Source: Streptomyces harbinensis (GTDB lineage Bacteria; Actinomycetota; Actinomycetes; Streptomycetales; Streptomycetaceae). From it: DNA of 64,000 bases. The stretch lies in NCBI RefSeq assembly GCF_900116145.1, contig NZ_FPAB01000006.1:124001-188000 (forward strand), in the 5' to 3' direction. Below are positions 18,146-25,432 of the stretch, piece after piece. Position 1 is the stretch's first letter. Each line of letters begins with the position of its first letter. The position numbers and the translations under genes are program-made. The notes beneath the pieces are model-generated. The model saw only the letters and a program-made list of their open reading frames with translations. It had not been told where the DNA came from and ran no database searches.

Positions 18146-18187
18146 TCGACATGAGAAGAATCAGCGGAAGCAGGGGGAGGCAGTAAC

Positions 18188-19159
18188 ATGCCGACGTGCC
18201 CGAACGGCCACCAGTCGGCGGCCGAGGACTGGTGCGAGGTGTGCGGGTACCGCATGCCGGCGCCCGCGCCCGCCGCCGCGATGCCCCCGCCGCCCGGAGC
18301 GTTCGGCCAGCAGCCCCCGGGTCCGCCCGGTCCCCCCGCGCCGCCGCCCGGCCCGCCCGGCTATCCGGCGGCCCCGCCGATGCAGCCCGCGCCGGCCGGC
18401 GAGCACTGTCCCCAGTGCCGTACGCCGCGTGAGGCGCAGGCCCCGTTCTGCGAGGGCTGCCGGTACAACTTCCTGACCAACTCCCCCACCACCTACATAC
18501 CTCCGCTGCGTGCCGATGGGCCGCCGATACCCGGCGCACCGCCCCAGCACCAGCAGCCCCAGCACCAGCCTCCCCACCAGCCGCCGGCCCCGCCCCACCC
18601 CTACGGCCACGGCCACGGTCACGGCCACCAGCCGCCGCCCGCCCCGCCGGCGCCCGGTGGCGCCCCCGGCCAGACCGGCGACTGGGTGCTCCCGCCGCCC
18701 GCGCAGCAGCCCCCGCAGCAGGCCCCCGGCGGCTACGGCTACCCGCCGCGCGGCGGCGCGTGGATGGTGACGGTCGGCCCCGACCCCGACTACTTCCAGG
18801 CCATGATGCGCCGCTCCGGCCCCGAGGCCGCGCAGCTGAGCCTGCCGCCGTACGCACCACCCCGCCAGCTGCCGCTGAGCGGACCGCAGGTCACCGTCGG
18901 CCGCCGCCGCCAGTCCACCGGCGAGAGCCCGGACATCGACCTGTCCCAGCCGTCCGAGGACCCGGGAGTCTCCCACCAGCACGCCGTGCTCGTCCAGCAG
19001 CCGGACGGCAGCTGGGCGGTGGTCGACCAGGACTCCACCAACGGGACCACGGTCAATGGGTCGGAGGATCCGATCCAGCCGTTCGTTCCGGTACCGCTGC
19101 GCGAGGGAGACCGCGTGCACGTCGGTGCCTGGACCACCATCACGCTCTACAGGGGATAG
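18188..19159 (+). CDS. FHA-domain protein with two zinc ribbons
   Basis: 323 residues. Two N-terminal ribbons (CPNGHQSAAEDWCEVCGY and CPQCRTPREAQAPFCEGC) flank a Pro-rich stretch. A long Pro/Gln/His-rich linker follows, including an HGHGHGHG run, and a C-terminal FHA domain begins near residue 235: VTVGRRRQ, DPGVSHQHAVL and DSTNGTTVNG give the phosphothreonine-binding Arg, Ser-His and Asn residues. It should dock Thr-phosphorylated proteins made by the upstream kinase. Unlike OdhI/GarA it is not a short single-domain protein, and I could not identify an obvious N-terminal ETT-type phosphosite. GGGGGAGG precedes the ATG at 42 nt after the VWA gene. Confidence 0.88.
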   Translation: MPTCPNGHQSAAEDWCEVCGYRMPAPAPAAAMPPPPGAFGQQPPGPPGPPAPPPGPPGYPAAPPMQPAPAGEHCPQCRTPREAQAPFCEGCRYNFLTNSPTTYIPPLRADGPPIPGAPPQHQQPQHQPPHQPPAPPHPYGHGHGHGHQPPPAPPAPGGAPGQTGDWVLPPPAQQPPQQAPGGYGYPPRGGAWMVTVGPDPDYFQAMMRRSGPEAAQLSLPPYAPPRQLPLSGPQVTVGRRRQSTGESPDIDLSQPSEDPGVSHQHAVLVQQPDGSWAVVDQDSTNGTTVNGSEDPIQPFVPVPLREGDRVHVGAWTTITLYRG

Positions 19160-19170
19160 GAGCAGTCTCA

Positions 19171-19899
19171 GTGGACCAACCCGCCATATCTGTCAGCGGG
19201 CTGCGGAAGACATACGGGGATGTGCAAGCGGTCGACGGGGTGACCTTCGAGGTGGCGCCCGGCGAGTTCTACGGCATTCTGGGGCCCAACGGCGCGGGCA
19301 AGACCACCACGCTGGAGATCGTCGAGGGGCTGCGCCGCCCCGATGAGGGCACGGCCGAGCTGTTCGGCATCCCCTCCTGGCCGCGCAACTACGAGCTGCT
19401 GCGCCGGATCGGCGTCCAGCTCCAGGCGACCGCGTTCTTCGAGAAACTCACCGCGCGCGAACAGATCCACACCTTCGCCGATCTGTACGAGGTGCCGCGC
19501 GAACGCGCGGACGCCATGCTGGAGTCGGTCGGCCTCACCGAGAAGGCCGACGTGAGCGACACGGAGCTGTCGGGCGGCCAGGCCCAGCGGCTGTCGATCG
19601 CCTGTGCCCTGGTGCACGATCCGGAGCTGGTGTTCCTGGACGAGCCGACCACCGGTCTCGATCCGCAGGCGCGCCGCAACATGTGGGATCTGCTGCGCGA
19701 GATCAACGCCGCCGGCCGGACCGTGGTGCTGACCACCCACTATCTGGACGAGGCCGAGGTCCTGTGCGACCGCGTCTCGATCATGGACGCCGGCCGGATT
19801 CTGCGCACCGGCCCGCCCGCCGAGCTGATCTCCGAGCTGGGTGTGAAGACCCTGGAGGACGTGTTCCTCCAGCTGACCGGCCGGGAGTTCCGCCAGTGA
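19171..19899 (+). CDS. ABC transporter ATP-binding protein (ABC-2 type)
   Basis: 242 residues. A full set of ATPase motifs is present: Walker A GPNGAGKTTTLE, Q-loop LQATAFFEKLTAREQ, signature LSGGQAQRLSIA, Walker B LVFLDEPTTGLDPQ and the switch His in LTTHYLDEAE. The CcmA/DrrA-like family exports drugs, lipids or polymers with an ABC-2 permease, supplied by the next gene. Start is GTG at 19171, 12 nt after the FHA stop with GGAG upstream; the open frame to 18760 is a shadow. Being the eighth gene of the PknG operon suggests the transporter is an output, or a regulated client, of the phosphorylation pathway. Confidence 0.92.
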   Translation: MDQPAISVSGLRKTYGDVQAVDGVTFEVAPGEFYGILGPNGAGKTTTLEIVEGLRRPDEGTAELFGIPSWPRNYELLRRIGVQLQATAFFEKLTAREQIHTFADLYEVPRERADAMLESVGLTEKADVSDTELSGGQAQRLSIACALVHDPELVFLDEPTTGLDPQARRNMWDLLREINAAGRTVVLTTHYLDEAEVLCDRVSIMDAGRILRTGPPAELISELGVKTLEDVFLQLTGREFRQ

Positions 19900-20972
19900 G
19901 CCGTAGCCTCGGGGGGCTCGTTCCCCTCTCCAGAACCATGGTGCTCGGCCTGGTGCGGGACCGCACGGCCGTGTTCTTCATGCTGATCTTCCCGCTGATG
20001 TTCCTGGTGCTGTTCGGCGCGCTCTTCCAGGACACCTCGGTCTCGCGCTCGCCGATCGCCCAGGTCGGCGACGTCGAACTGCTGGAGGAGTTGCCGGCGG
20101 ACTACCGCGCCGACCTGGACAAGGTGGTGGAGCTGCGGCGCGCCGCCGATCTCGACGAGGCGCTGAAGCAGGTCCGCGACGGCGATGTGGCCGGCGCGAT
20201 CTGGCAGGACGGCACCACCATCGAGGTGCGCTACTCGGAGGCGGACGGGGTACGGGCGGGCACCGTCCGCAGCGTGGTCCAGACGCTGGTGGAGTCGGCG
20301 AACCTGGCCGCGACCGGCCAGCCGCCGACGTACACGATCGCGATGGACACGGTCGAGGACGACTCGGTCAAGCCGATCCAGTTCCTGGCGCCGGGGCTGC
20401 TGGGCTGGGCGGTGGCGATGGGCGGGGCGTTCCTGTCCGCGCTCACCCTGGTCAGCATGCGCAAGACCCGGCTGCTGCGCCGGCTGTGGCTGGCCCCGGT
20501 CCGTCCGTGGGCCGTGGTCGCGGGCCGGGTGGGGGTGACGCTGGGGCTGGCCGTGGTGCAGACGGCGGTGTTCCTGGGCGTCGCGGTGATCCCGTTCTAC
20601 GGGCTCCAGCTGAGCGGGGCGTGGTGGCTGTCCATTCCGCTGGTGCTGTGCGGCTCGCTGGCGTTCATGTCGATCGGCCTGATCATCGGGGCGGTGGCGA
20701 AGACCGAGGAGGCGGCCAACGGCATCCTCCAGGTGACGATCATGCCGATGGCGTTCCTGTCGGGGTCGTTCTTCCCGGCGGACGTGATGCCGTCCTGGCT
20801 GTCGACGATCGCCCAGGTGATGCCGCTCAAGCACCTCAACGAGGCGCTGATGGCGGTCCTCAGCCGCGACGACAGCTGGGGCACGGCGCTGCCGGTGATG
20901 GGCGGGCTGCTGCTCTTCACGGCGGTGTGCACGGCGATCGCGGCGAAGCTGTTCCGCTGGGACAGCGCCTGA
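19896..20972 (+). CDS. ABC-2 type transporter permease
   Basis: 358 residues. One N-terminal helix (VFFMLIFPLMFLVLFGALF) precedes an extracytoplasmic domain (about 45-155), then five helices in the C-terminal half, including SALTLVSMRKTRLLRRLWLAPV, the typical cytoplasmic loop of ABC-2 permeases. The signature late motif AFLSGSFFPADVMPSWL is clear. It pairs with the upstream ATPase; GTG at 19896 overlaps the ATPase stop by 4 nt. The substrate is not predictable. It is the last gene of the operon; a G-C hairpin follows the stop. Confidence 0.9.
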   Translation: MSRSLGGLVPLSRTMVLGLVRDRTAVFFMLIFPLMFLVLFGALFQDTSVSRSPIAQVGDVELLEELPADYRADLDKVVELRRAADLDEALKQVRDGDVAGAIWQDGTTIEVRYSEADGVRAGTVRSVVQTLVESANLAATGQPPTYTIAMDTVEDDSVKPIQFLAPGLLGWAVAMGGAFLSALTLVSMRKTRLLRRLWLAPVRPWAVVAGRVGVTLGLAVVQTAVFLGVAVIPFYGLQLSGAWWLSIPLVLCGSLAFMSIGLIIGAVAKTEEAANGILQVTIMPMAFLSGSFFPADVMPSWLSTIAQVMPLKHLNEALMAVLSRDDSWGTALPVMGGLLLFTAVCTAIAAKLFRWDSA

Positions 20973-20992
20973 CGGGAGCGCGCCCGATGCGG

Positions 20993-21016
20993 CGGGGCGG
21001 GCCCGGGCCCGTCCCG
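20993..21016. terminator. Bidirectional hairpin between the permease and globin genes
   Basis: CGGGGCGGGC (20993-21002) pairs with GCCCGTCCCG (21007-21016) over a CCGG loop, with one G-T wobble. It ends the PknG operon and the convergent globin gene. Confidence 0.6.
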
Positions 21017-21017
21017 C

Positions 21018-21422
21018 TCAGCCGGGGGTGTTGATCATCGAGCCGGCCGCGTAGACCATGTAGCGCCACATCTCGGCCTCGTCCTCCGGGTCGAGGCCGA
21101 GGGTGTCGATGGCGTCGCGCATGTGCCGCAGCCAGGCGTCGTGGGCGGCGCGGTCGACCGTGAACGGAGCGTGCCGCATCCGCAGCCGGGGGTGACCGCG
21201 CCGGTCGCTGTAGGTGCGCGGGCCGCCCCAGTACTGCATGAGGAAGAGGGCGAAGCGCTCCTCGGCCGGCCCGAGGTCCTCCTCGGGGTACATGGGCCGC
21301 AGCAGCGGATCGTCGGCCACGCCCTCGTAGAAGCGCTTCACCAGCTTCCGGAAGGTGGCCTCGCCGCCGACGCGCTCGTAGAAGGTCTCGGTGGGCAGGG
21401 TGCCGCGTCGGATCTCGTTCAC
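21018..21422 (-). CDS. glbO: Group II truncated haemoglobin (GlbO type)
   Basis: 134 residues, full length for trHbO. Group II hallmarks are visible: FYERVGGEATFRKLVKRFYE near the N-terminus, PMYPEEDLGPAEERFALFL, the YWGGP motif after helix E, the proximal His region HPRLRMRHAPF, and Trp in AHDAWLRHM at the G8 position. These haems bind oxygen and NO and are linked to redox or nitrosative protection; the exact role in streptomycetes is not fixed. The start is the GTG at 21422, but the upstream GGGAGG runs directly into it, so the true start may be slightly different. Divergent from the XRE regulator gene. Confidence 0.88.
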   Translation of the reverse strand: MNEIRRGTLPTETFYERVGGEATFRKLVKRFYEGVADDPLLRPMYPEEDLGPAEERFALFLMQYWGGPRTYSDRRGHPRLRMRHAPFTVDRAAHDAWLRHMRDAIDTLGLDPEDEAEMWRYMVYAAGSMINTPG

Positions 21423-21530
21423 CCTCCCATGGTCGCAGACCGGTTCCCGGGGGCGGGAACTCACGGAGAGTAGACCGGGGGCGACAGCGCGCGGCAGACT
21501 GATCCGGTCGCGGATGAGGAGGGCAGGCAG

Positions 21531-22385
21531 ATGCCGCCGAGGGATCTTCCGAGCGCACGTGAGGCGCGGCTCGGGGCGGAATTGCGGAAGTTGCGGGAGC
21601 GGGCCGGGAAAGCGGCGCACGAGGCTGCCGCCTGGATCGGCACGGATCGCGCGAAGATGTCGAATATCGAATCCGGCCGGCGCGGTATCAGTGAGACACG
21701 GATCCGCCGGCTCACCGAGTTCTACGGCTGCGAGGATCAGCGGCTCATCGGGGAATTGTGCGCGATGGCCAGGGAACACCGGGGCGGGAACTGGTGGGAC
21801 GCGTTCCGGGGCCGGGTGCCGCAGGGGAATGTGGACATGGCGGAGCTGGAGCATCACGCCACCCGGCTGCGGATGGTGCACATGCTGCTGGTGCCCGGGG
21901 TGTTCCAGACGCCCGGGTACGCGCGCGCGGTGATGGGGGGTTCGGTGCCGCCGCCGGACGAGGAGCTGCTGGCGGCGCGGGTGGCGCTGCGGATACGGCG
22001 CGGGGAGCTGCTGCGCGGGGAGGACCCGCCGCCGTGCCAGGCGATCATCCACGAGGGCGCGCTGCGGATGCGGTACGGGGGCCGCCGGACGGCGCGCGAG
22101 CAGTTGGAGCGGCTGCTGGACGTGGCGCACTGGCCCTCGGTGGAACTGCGGGTGATTCCGTTTTCCCGGGAGGACATTCCCGGGCACGGGCAGTCATTTC
22201 TCTATGCGTACGGCCCGGTGACCGAGTTGGACACGGTGGAGGTGGACACGCCTTTCGGCGGCGATTTCCTGCACGATGCCTCGGAGTTGGAGAAGTACCG
22301 GAAACTTCTGGAAGTTTCGGAGCGGATCGCGCTCGACGTGGTGGAGTCGCGGCAGCTGATCCGGTTCATCGCGCGCGAGATGTGA
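21531..22385 (+). CDS. XRE-family regulator with DUF5753 (Scr1/WhiJ type)
   Basis: 284 residues. The N-terminal helix-turn-helix reads LRKLRERAGKAAHEAAAWIG then DRAKMSNIESGRRGISE, the standard Xre recognition pattern. The C-terminal DUF5753 domain includes HATRLRMVHMLLVPGVFQTPGYA, AIIHEGALRMRYGG and IRFIAREM. Streptomycetes have dozens of such paralogues; they usually pair with a small DUF397 protein, but none is adjacent here, so its partner lies elsewhere or has been lost. A GGAGG site precedes the ATG. Followed by a 7-bp hairpin. Confidence 0.85.
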   Translation: MPPRDLPSAREARLGAELRKLRERAGKAAHEAAAWIGTDRAKMSNIESGRRGISETRIRRLTEFYGCEDQRLIGELCAMAREHRGGNWWDAFRGRVPQGNVDMAELEHHATRLRMVHMLLVPGVFQTPGYARAVMGGSVPPPDEELLAARVALRIRRGELLRGEDPPPCQAIIHEGALRMRYGGRRTAREQLERLLDVAHWPSVELRVIPFSREDIPGHGQSFLYAYGPVTELDTVEVDTPFGGDFLHDASELEKYRKLLEVSERIALDVVESRQLIRFIAREM

Positions 22386-22406
22386 CCCGGCGGCCGGGCC
22401 ACCGGT

Positions 22407-22424
22407 GGGCCCCTCGCGGGGCCC
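22407..22424. terminator. Hairpin between convergent XRE and hypothetical genes
   Basis: Perfect GGGCCCC / GGGGCCC stem with a TCGC loop, 21 nt after the XRE stop and upstream of the end of the leftward operon. Confidence 0.55.
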
Positions 22425-22485
22425 TGCCGGAGGGCCCGCGCCGGACCGAAGTCAACCCGACGGCCGCCCGTCACCCGAACGAGCG

Positions 22486-23133
22486 TCAGCGCGGGGTGAC
22501 GGTCAGCCCGGGGGTGGTGCTGCCGGGGCGGCGGACCGCGATGGACCCCAGCGGGGTGCGCAGCCGCAGCCACACGCCCCGGGCCAGCACCGCCGCCGGG
22601 GCGGCGGCGCGCAGGAAGCCCAGCGACCGGGCCGCGTGCACGGCCCGCAGCGGCAGCGGCGTGCCGGGCAGCGGACGGCTCCAGATCTCCTCGGCGAGCG
22701 CGTCCAGCGCCTCCCGGGTGCGCTCGGCGTCGGCCAGGGCCTCGGTACGCTTCCGGAACTCCGCCACCACGGCCTCGGCCGCGCCGCGCAGCCCGCCGTG
22801 CTCCAGCTCCGCCAGCGGCTCCCAGCCGCCGCGCGGGGGCAGCACCCCGGCCCAGGACGGGCCGGTCACCGGCGCCGGCACCCGGGCCGTACCGGCCGCC
22901 TCGTCGATCCCCTCCAGCAGCTCACCGGCGGAGACCGTGACATCGAGCCGCGCCGGCTCGGCCAGCCGCAGCGGCCGGATGGCCAGTACGCCGAACCGGG
23001 CCGGCCGGGCGAACACGCCCAGCACCGGACCGTCCGCCTGCAACCGGGCGGCGGCGGCCTTCTCCCAGCGCAGCAGCCGGGCGAGGAGGGCCGCCAGATC
23101 GGCGGCCTCTCCCCGCTCGGCGAGCGAGATCAT
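22486..23133 (-). CDS. Hypothetical protein following a thioesterase
   Basis: 215 residues, no signal peptide or membrane helix, Ala/Leu/Arg-rich. The first part is helical (LAALLARLLRWEKAAAARLQ), then comes a beta-rich middle (VLGVFARPARFGVLAIRPLRL), an acidic/aromatic patch (TGPSWAGVLPPRGGWEPLA), a long helix (EAVVAEFRKRTEALADAERT) and a C-terminal basic strand. I recognise no catalytic motif or named family. Its ATG overlaps the thioesterase stop (ATGA at 23133), so the pair is translationally coupled downstream of ettA. This implies a linked function that I cannot name. Confidence 0.75.
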   Translation of the reverse strand: MISLAERGEAADLAALLARLLRWEKAAAARLQADGPVLGVFARPARFGVLAIRPLRLAEPARLDVTVSAGELLEGIDEAAGTARVPAPVTGPSWAGVLPPRGGWEPLAELEHGGLRGAAEAVVAEFRKRTEALADAERTREALDALAEEIWSRPLPGTPLPLRAVHAARSLGFLRAAAPAAVLARGVWLRLRTPLGSIAVRRPGSTTPGLTVTPR

Positions 23134-23561
23134 CACGCGCCACCGCTCCCGCCGGCCGCGTCGTCCTGGTAGTGCCCGAGGAACCGGCGTTCCTCCTCGG
23201 TGATCCGGCGCGGCCGGCCCGCCTGGAGGTCGTAGGGCACGACCACCGTGGAGGCGCGCACGTACACCTGCTCCGTGTCCTTGATCTCGTAGGCCACGGT
23301 GACCGAGGCGCCGCCGAGCTTGGCGACCCACAGCTCGACGGAGACCGGCGCGTGCCGGTGCACCAGCGGGCGCAGATAGTCGATCTCGTGCCGTGCGACC
23401 ACCGAACCCCCGGTGAACGCCCCGGAGTCGGCCTGCCGAGCCAGCCGGAACATGAAGTCGATCCGGGCCTCTTCCAGATACCGCAGGAAGATCACGTTGT
23501 TGACGTGCCCGAACGAGTCCATGTCCGACCAGCGCAGGGGGCACTCGTACACATGCCGCAC
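23133..23561 (-). CDS. Acyl-CoA thioesterase (4HBT hot-dog family)
   Basis: 142 residues, the usual length for a single hot-dog domain. The active-site signature RWSDMDSFGHVNNVIFLRYLEE, split here as RWSDMDSFGHVNN and FLRYLEEAR, carries the catalytic Asp and the conserved Gly-His-Val-Asn-Asn of the 4-hydroxybenzoyl-CoA/YbgC class. Later strands (VVARHEIDYLRPL, SVELWVAKLG) match. It hydrolyses an acyl-CoA in the cytoplasm; chain preference is unknown. It lies 13 nt below ettA on the same strand and its stop overlaps the following hypothetical gene. Confidence 0.88.
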   Translation of the reverse strand: MRHVYECPLRWSDMDSFGHVNNVIFLRYLEEARIDFMFRLARQADSGAFTGGSVVARHEIDYLRPLVHRHAPVSVELWVAKLGGASVTVAYEIKDTEQVYVRASTVVVPYDLQAGRPRRITEEERRFLGHYQDDAAGGSGGA

Positions 23562-23574
23562 GGCGTTCCGCCCC

Positions 23575-25239
23575 TCAGCCCCGGGTGAGCTTCTTGTAGG
23601 TGGCCCGGTGCGGACGGGTGGCCTCCGGGCCCAGCCGCTCGGCCTTGTTCTTCTCGTACGCCTCGAAGTTGCCCTCGAACCAGAACCACTTGGAGTCGCC
23701 CTCGTACGCCAGGATGTGCGTGGCGATGCGGTCCAGGAACCAGCGGTCGTGGGAGACGACCACGGCGCAGCCGGGGAAGTCCAGCAGCGCGTTCTCCAGG
23801 GAGGACAGGGTCTCCACGTCGAGGTCGTTGGTCGGCTCGTCGAGGAGCAGGAGGTTGCCGCCCTGCTTGAGGGTGAGGGCCAGGTTCAGCCGGTTGCGCT
23901 CACCGCCGGAGAGGACGCCGGCCGGCTTCTGCTGGTCGGGGCCCTTGAAGCCGAAGGCGCTGACGTAGGCGCGCGAGGGCATCTCGACCTGGCCGACGTT
24001 GATGTAGTCGAGTTCGTCGGAGACGACCGCCCACAGCGTCTTCTTCGGGTCGATGTTGGCGCGCGACTGGTCGACGTAGGAGACCTTGACCGTCTCACCG
24101 GTCTTGATGTTCCCGGAGTCCGGCTGTTCCAGACCCATGATCATCTTGAACAGGGTGGTCTTGCCCGCGCCGTTGGGGCCGATCACACCGACGATGCCGT
24201 TGCGCGGCAGCGTGAAGGTGAGGCCGTCCACCAGCACCTTGTCGCCGAACGACTTGTGCAGATCGTTCACTTCGACGACGACGTTGCCGAGCCGCGGCCC
24301 CGGCGGGATCTGGATCTCCTCGAAGTCCAGCTTGCGGGTCTTCTCGGCCTCCGCCGCCATCTCCTCGTAACGGGCGAGACGGGCGCGGGACTTGGCCTGC
24401 CGGCCCTTGGCGTTGGAGCGGACCCACTCCAGCTCGTCCTTGAGCCGCTTGGCGCGCTTGGCGTCCTTCTGGCCCTCGACCTTGAGCCGGGTGGCCTTGG
24501 TCTCCAGGTACTTGGAGTAGTTGCCCTCGTAGCCGTGCAGCCGGCCCCGGTCCACCTCGCAGATCCACTGCGCGACGTTGTCCAGGAAGTACCGGTCGTG
24601 GGTGATGGCCACCACGGTGCCCGGGTACTTCGCCAGGTGCTGCTCCAGCCAGTTCACCGACTCGGCGTCCAGGTGGTTGGTGGGCTCGTCCAGCAGCAGC
24701 AGGTCGGGCTGCTCCAGCAGCAGCTTGCACAGCGCCACCCGGCGCTTCTCGCCACCGGAGAGGTTGGTGACCTGCCAGTCGCCGGGCGGGCAGCCCAGGG
24801 CGTCCATGGCCTGCTCCAGCTGGGCGTCCAGGTCCCAGGCGTTCGCGTGGTCCAGCTTCTCCTGAAGCTGTCCCATCTCCTCCATGAGCGCGTCGGAGTA
24901 GTCGGTCGCCATCAGCTCGGCGATCTCGTTGAACCGGTCGAGCTGGCCCTTGACCTCGGCCACGCCGTCCTGGACGTTCTCCAGCACGGTCTTGGACTCG
25001 TCCAGCGGCGGCTCCTGGAGCAGGATGCCCACCGTGTAGCCCGGCGCGAGGAAGGCGTCGCCGTTGGAGGGCTGCTCCAGCCCGGCCATGATCTTCAGCA
25101 CGGTGGACTTACCCGCGCCGTTGGGGCCCACGACACCGATCTTGGCCCCGGGCAAGAAGCTCAGGGTGACGTCATCGAGGATCACCTTGTCGCCGTGCGC
25201 CTTGCGCGCCTTGCGCATGGTGTAGATGTACTCAGCCAA
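23575..25239 (-). CDS. ettA: Energy-dependent translational throttle protein EttA (ABC-F)
   Basis: 554 residues, matching EttA length. Two ABC domains lie in tandem without membrane segments: Walker A GPNGAGKSTVLKIMAG and GPNGAGKTTLFKMIMG, signatures NLSGGEKRRVALCKLL and VLSGGERNRLNLALTL, Walker B LLLLDEPTNHLD and LLLLDEPTNDLD. The Arm region and the interdomain linker (ETKATRLKVEGQKDAKRAK) are highly charged, as in ABC-F ribosome factors. EttA binds the ribosomal E site and gates the first elongation step according to ADP/ATP ratio. The N-terminus EYIYTMRKARKAHGDKVIL is the family start. First gene of a leftward unit with a thioesterase and a hypothetical. Confidence 0.96.
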   Translation of the reverse strand: MAEYIYTMRKARKAHGDKVILDDVTLSFLPGAKIGVVGPNGAGKSTVLKIMAGLEQPSNGDAFLAPGYTVGILLQEPPLDESKTVLENVQDGVAEVKGQLDRFNEIAELMATDYSDALMEEMGQLQEKLDHANAWDLDAQLEQAMDALGCPPGDWQVTNLSGGEKRRVALCKLLLEQPDLLLLDEPTNHLDAESVNWLEQHLAKYPGTVVAITHDRYFLDNVAQWICEVDRGRLHGYEGNYSKYLETKATRLKVEGQKDAKRAKRLKDELEWVRSNAKGRQAKSRARLARYEEMAAEAEKTRKLDFEEIQIPPGPRLGNVVVEVNDLHKSFGDKVLVDGLTFTLPRNGIVGVIGPNGAGKTTLFKMIMGLEQPDSGNIKTGETVKVSYVDQSRANIDPKKTLWAVVSDELDYINVGQVEMPSRAYVSAFGFKGPDQQKPAGVLSGGERNRLNLALTLKQGGNLLLLDEPTNDLDVETLSSLENALLDFPGCAVVVSHDRWFLDRIATHILAYEGDSKWFWFEGNFEAYEKNKAERLGPEATRPHRATYKKLTRG

Positions 25240-25343
25240 CAGAAACCGTCCGGCAGATCAGTGAAGGGGCGGAAGAGTGGATGCGTCCATCCTGCCGCAT
25301 GGCATGCCCCGGGCGGAAACCGGACCGGGGCGCGGGACGCGGA

Positions 25344-25372
25344 AGGGGCGGGCCCCCGCGGGACCCGCCCCT
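25344..25372 (-). terminator. Terminator of the LAETG surface-protein gene
   Basis: AGGGGCGGG (25344-25352) and CCCGCCCCT (25364-25372) form a 9-bp stem with an 11-nt loop. It sits about 60 nt past the surface-protein stop and before ettA on the same strand. Confidence 0.65.
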
Positions 25373-25432
25373 GTGCGCGCGTACGGCGGTGTTCACCGTA
25401 CGTAGCGGTTCTGCTCGCTCAGCTCACTCGGC

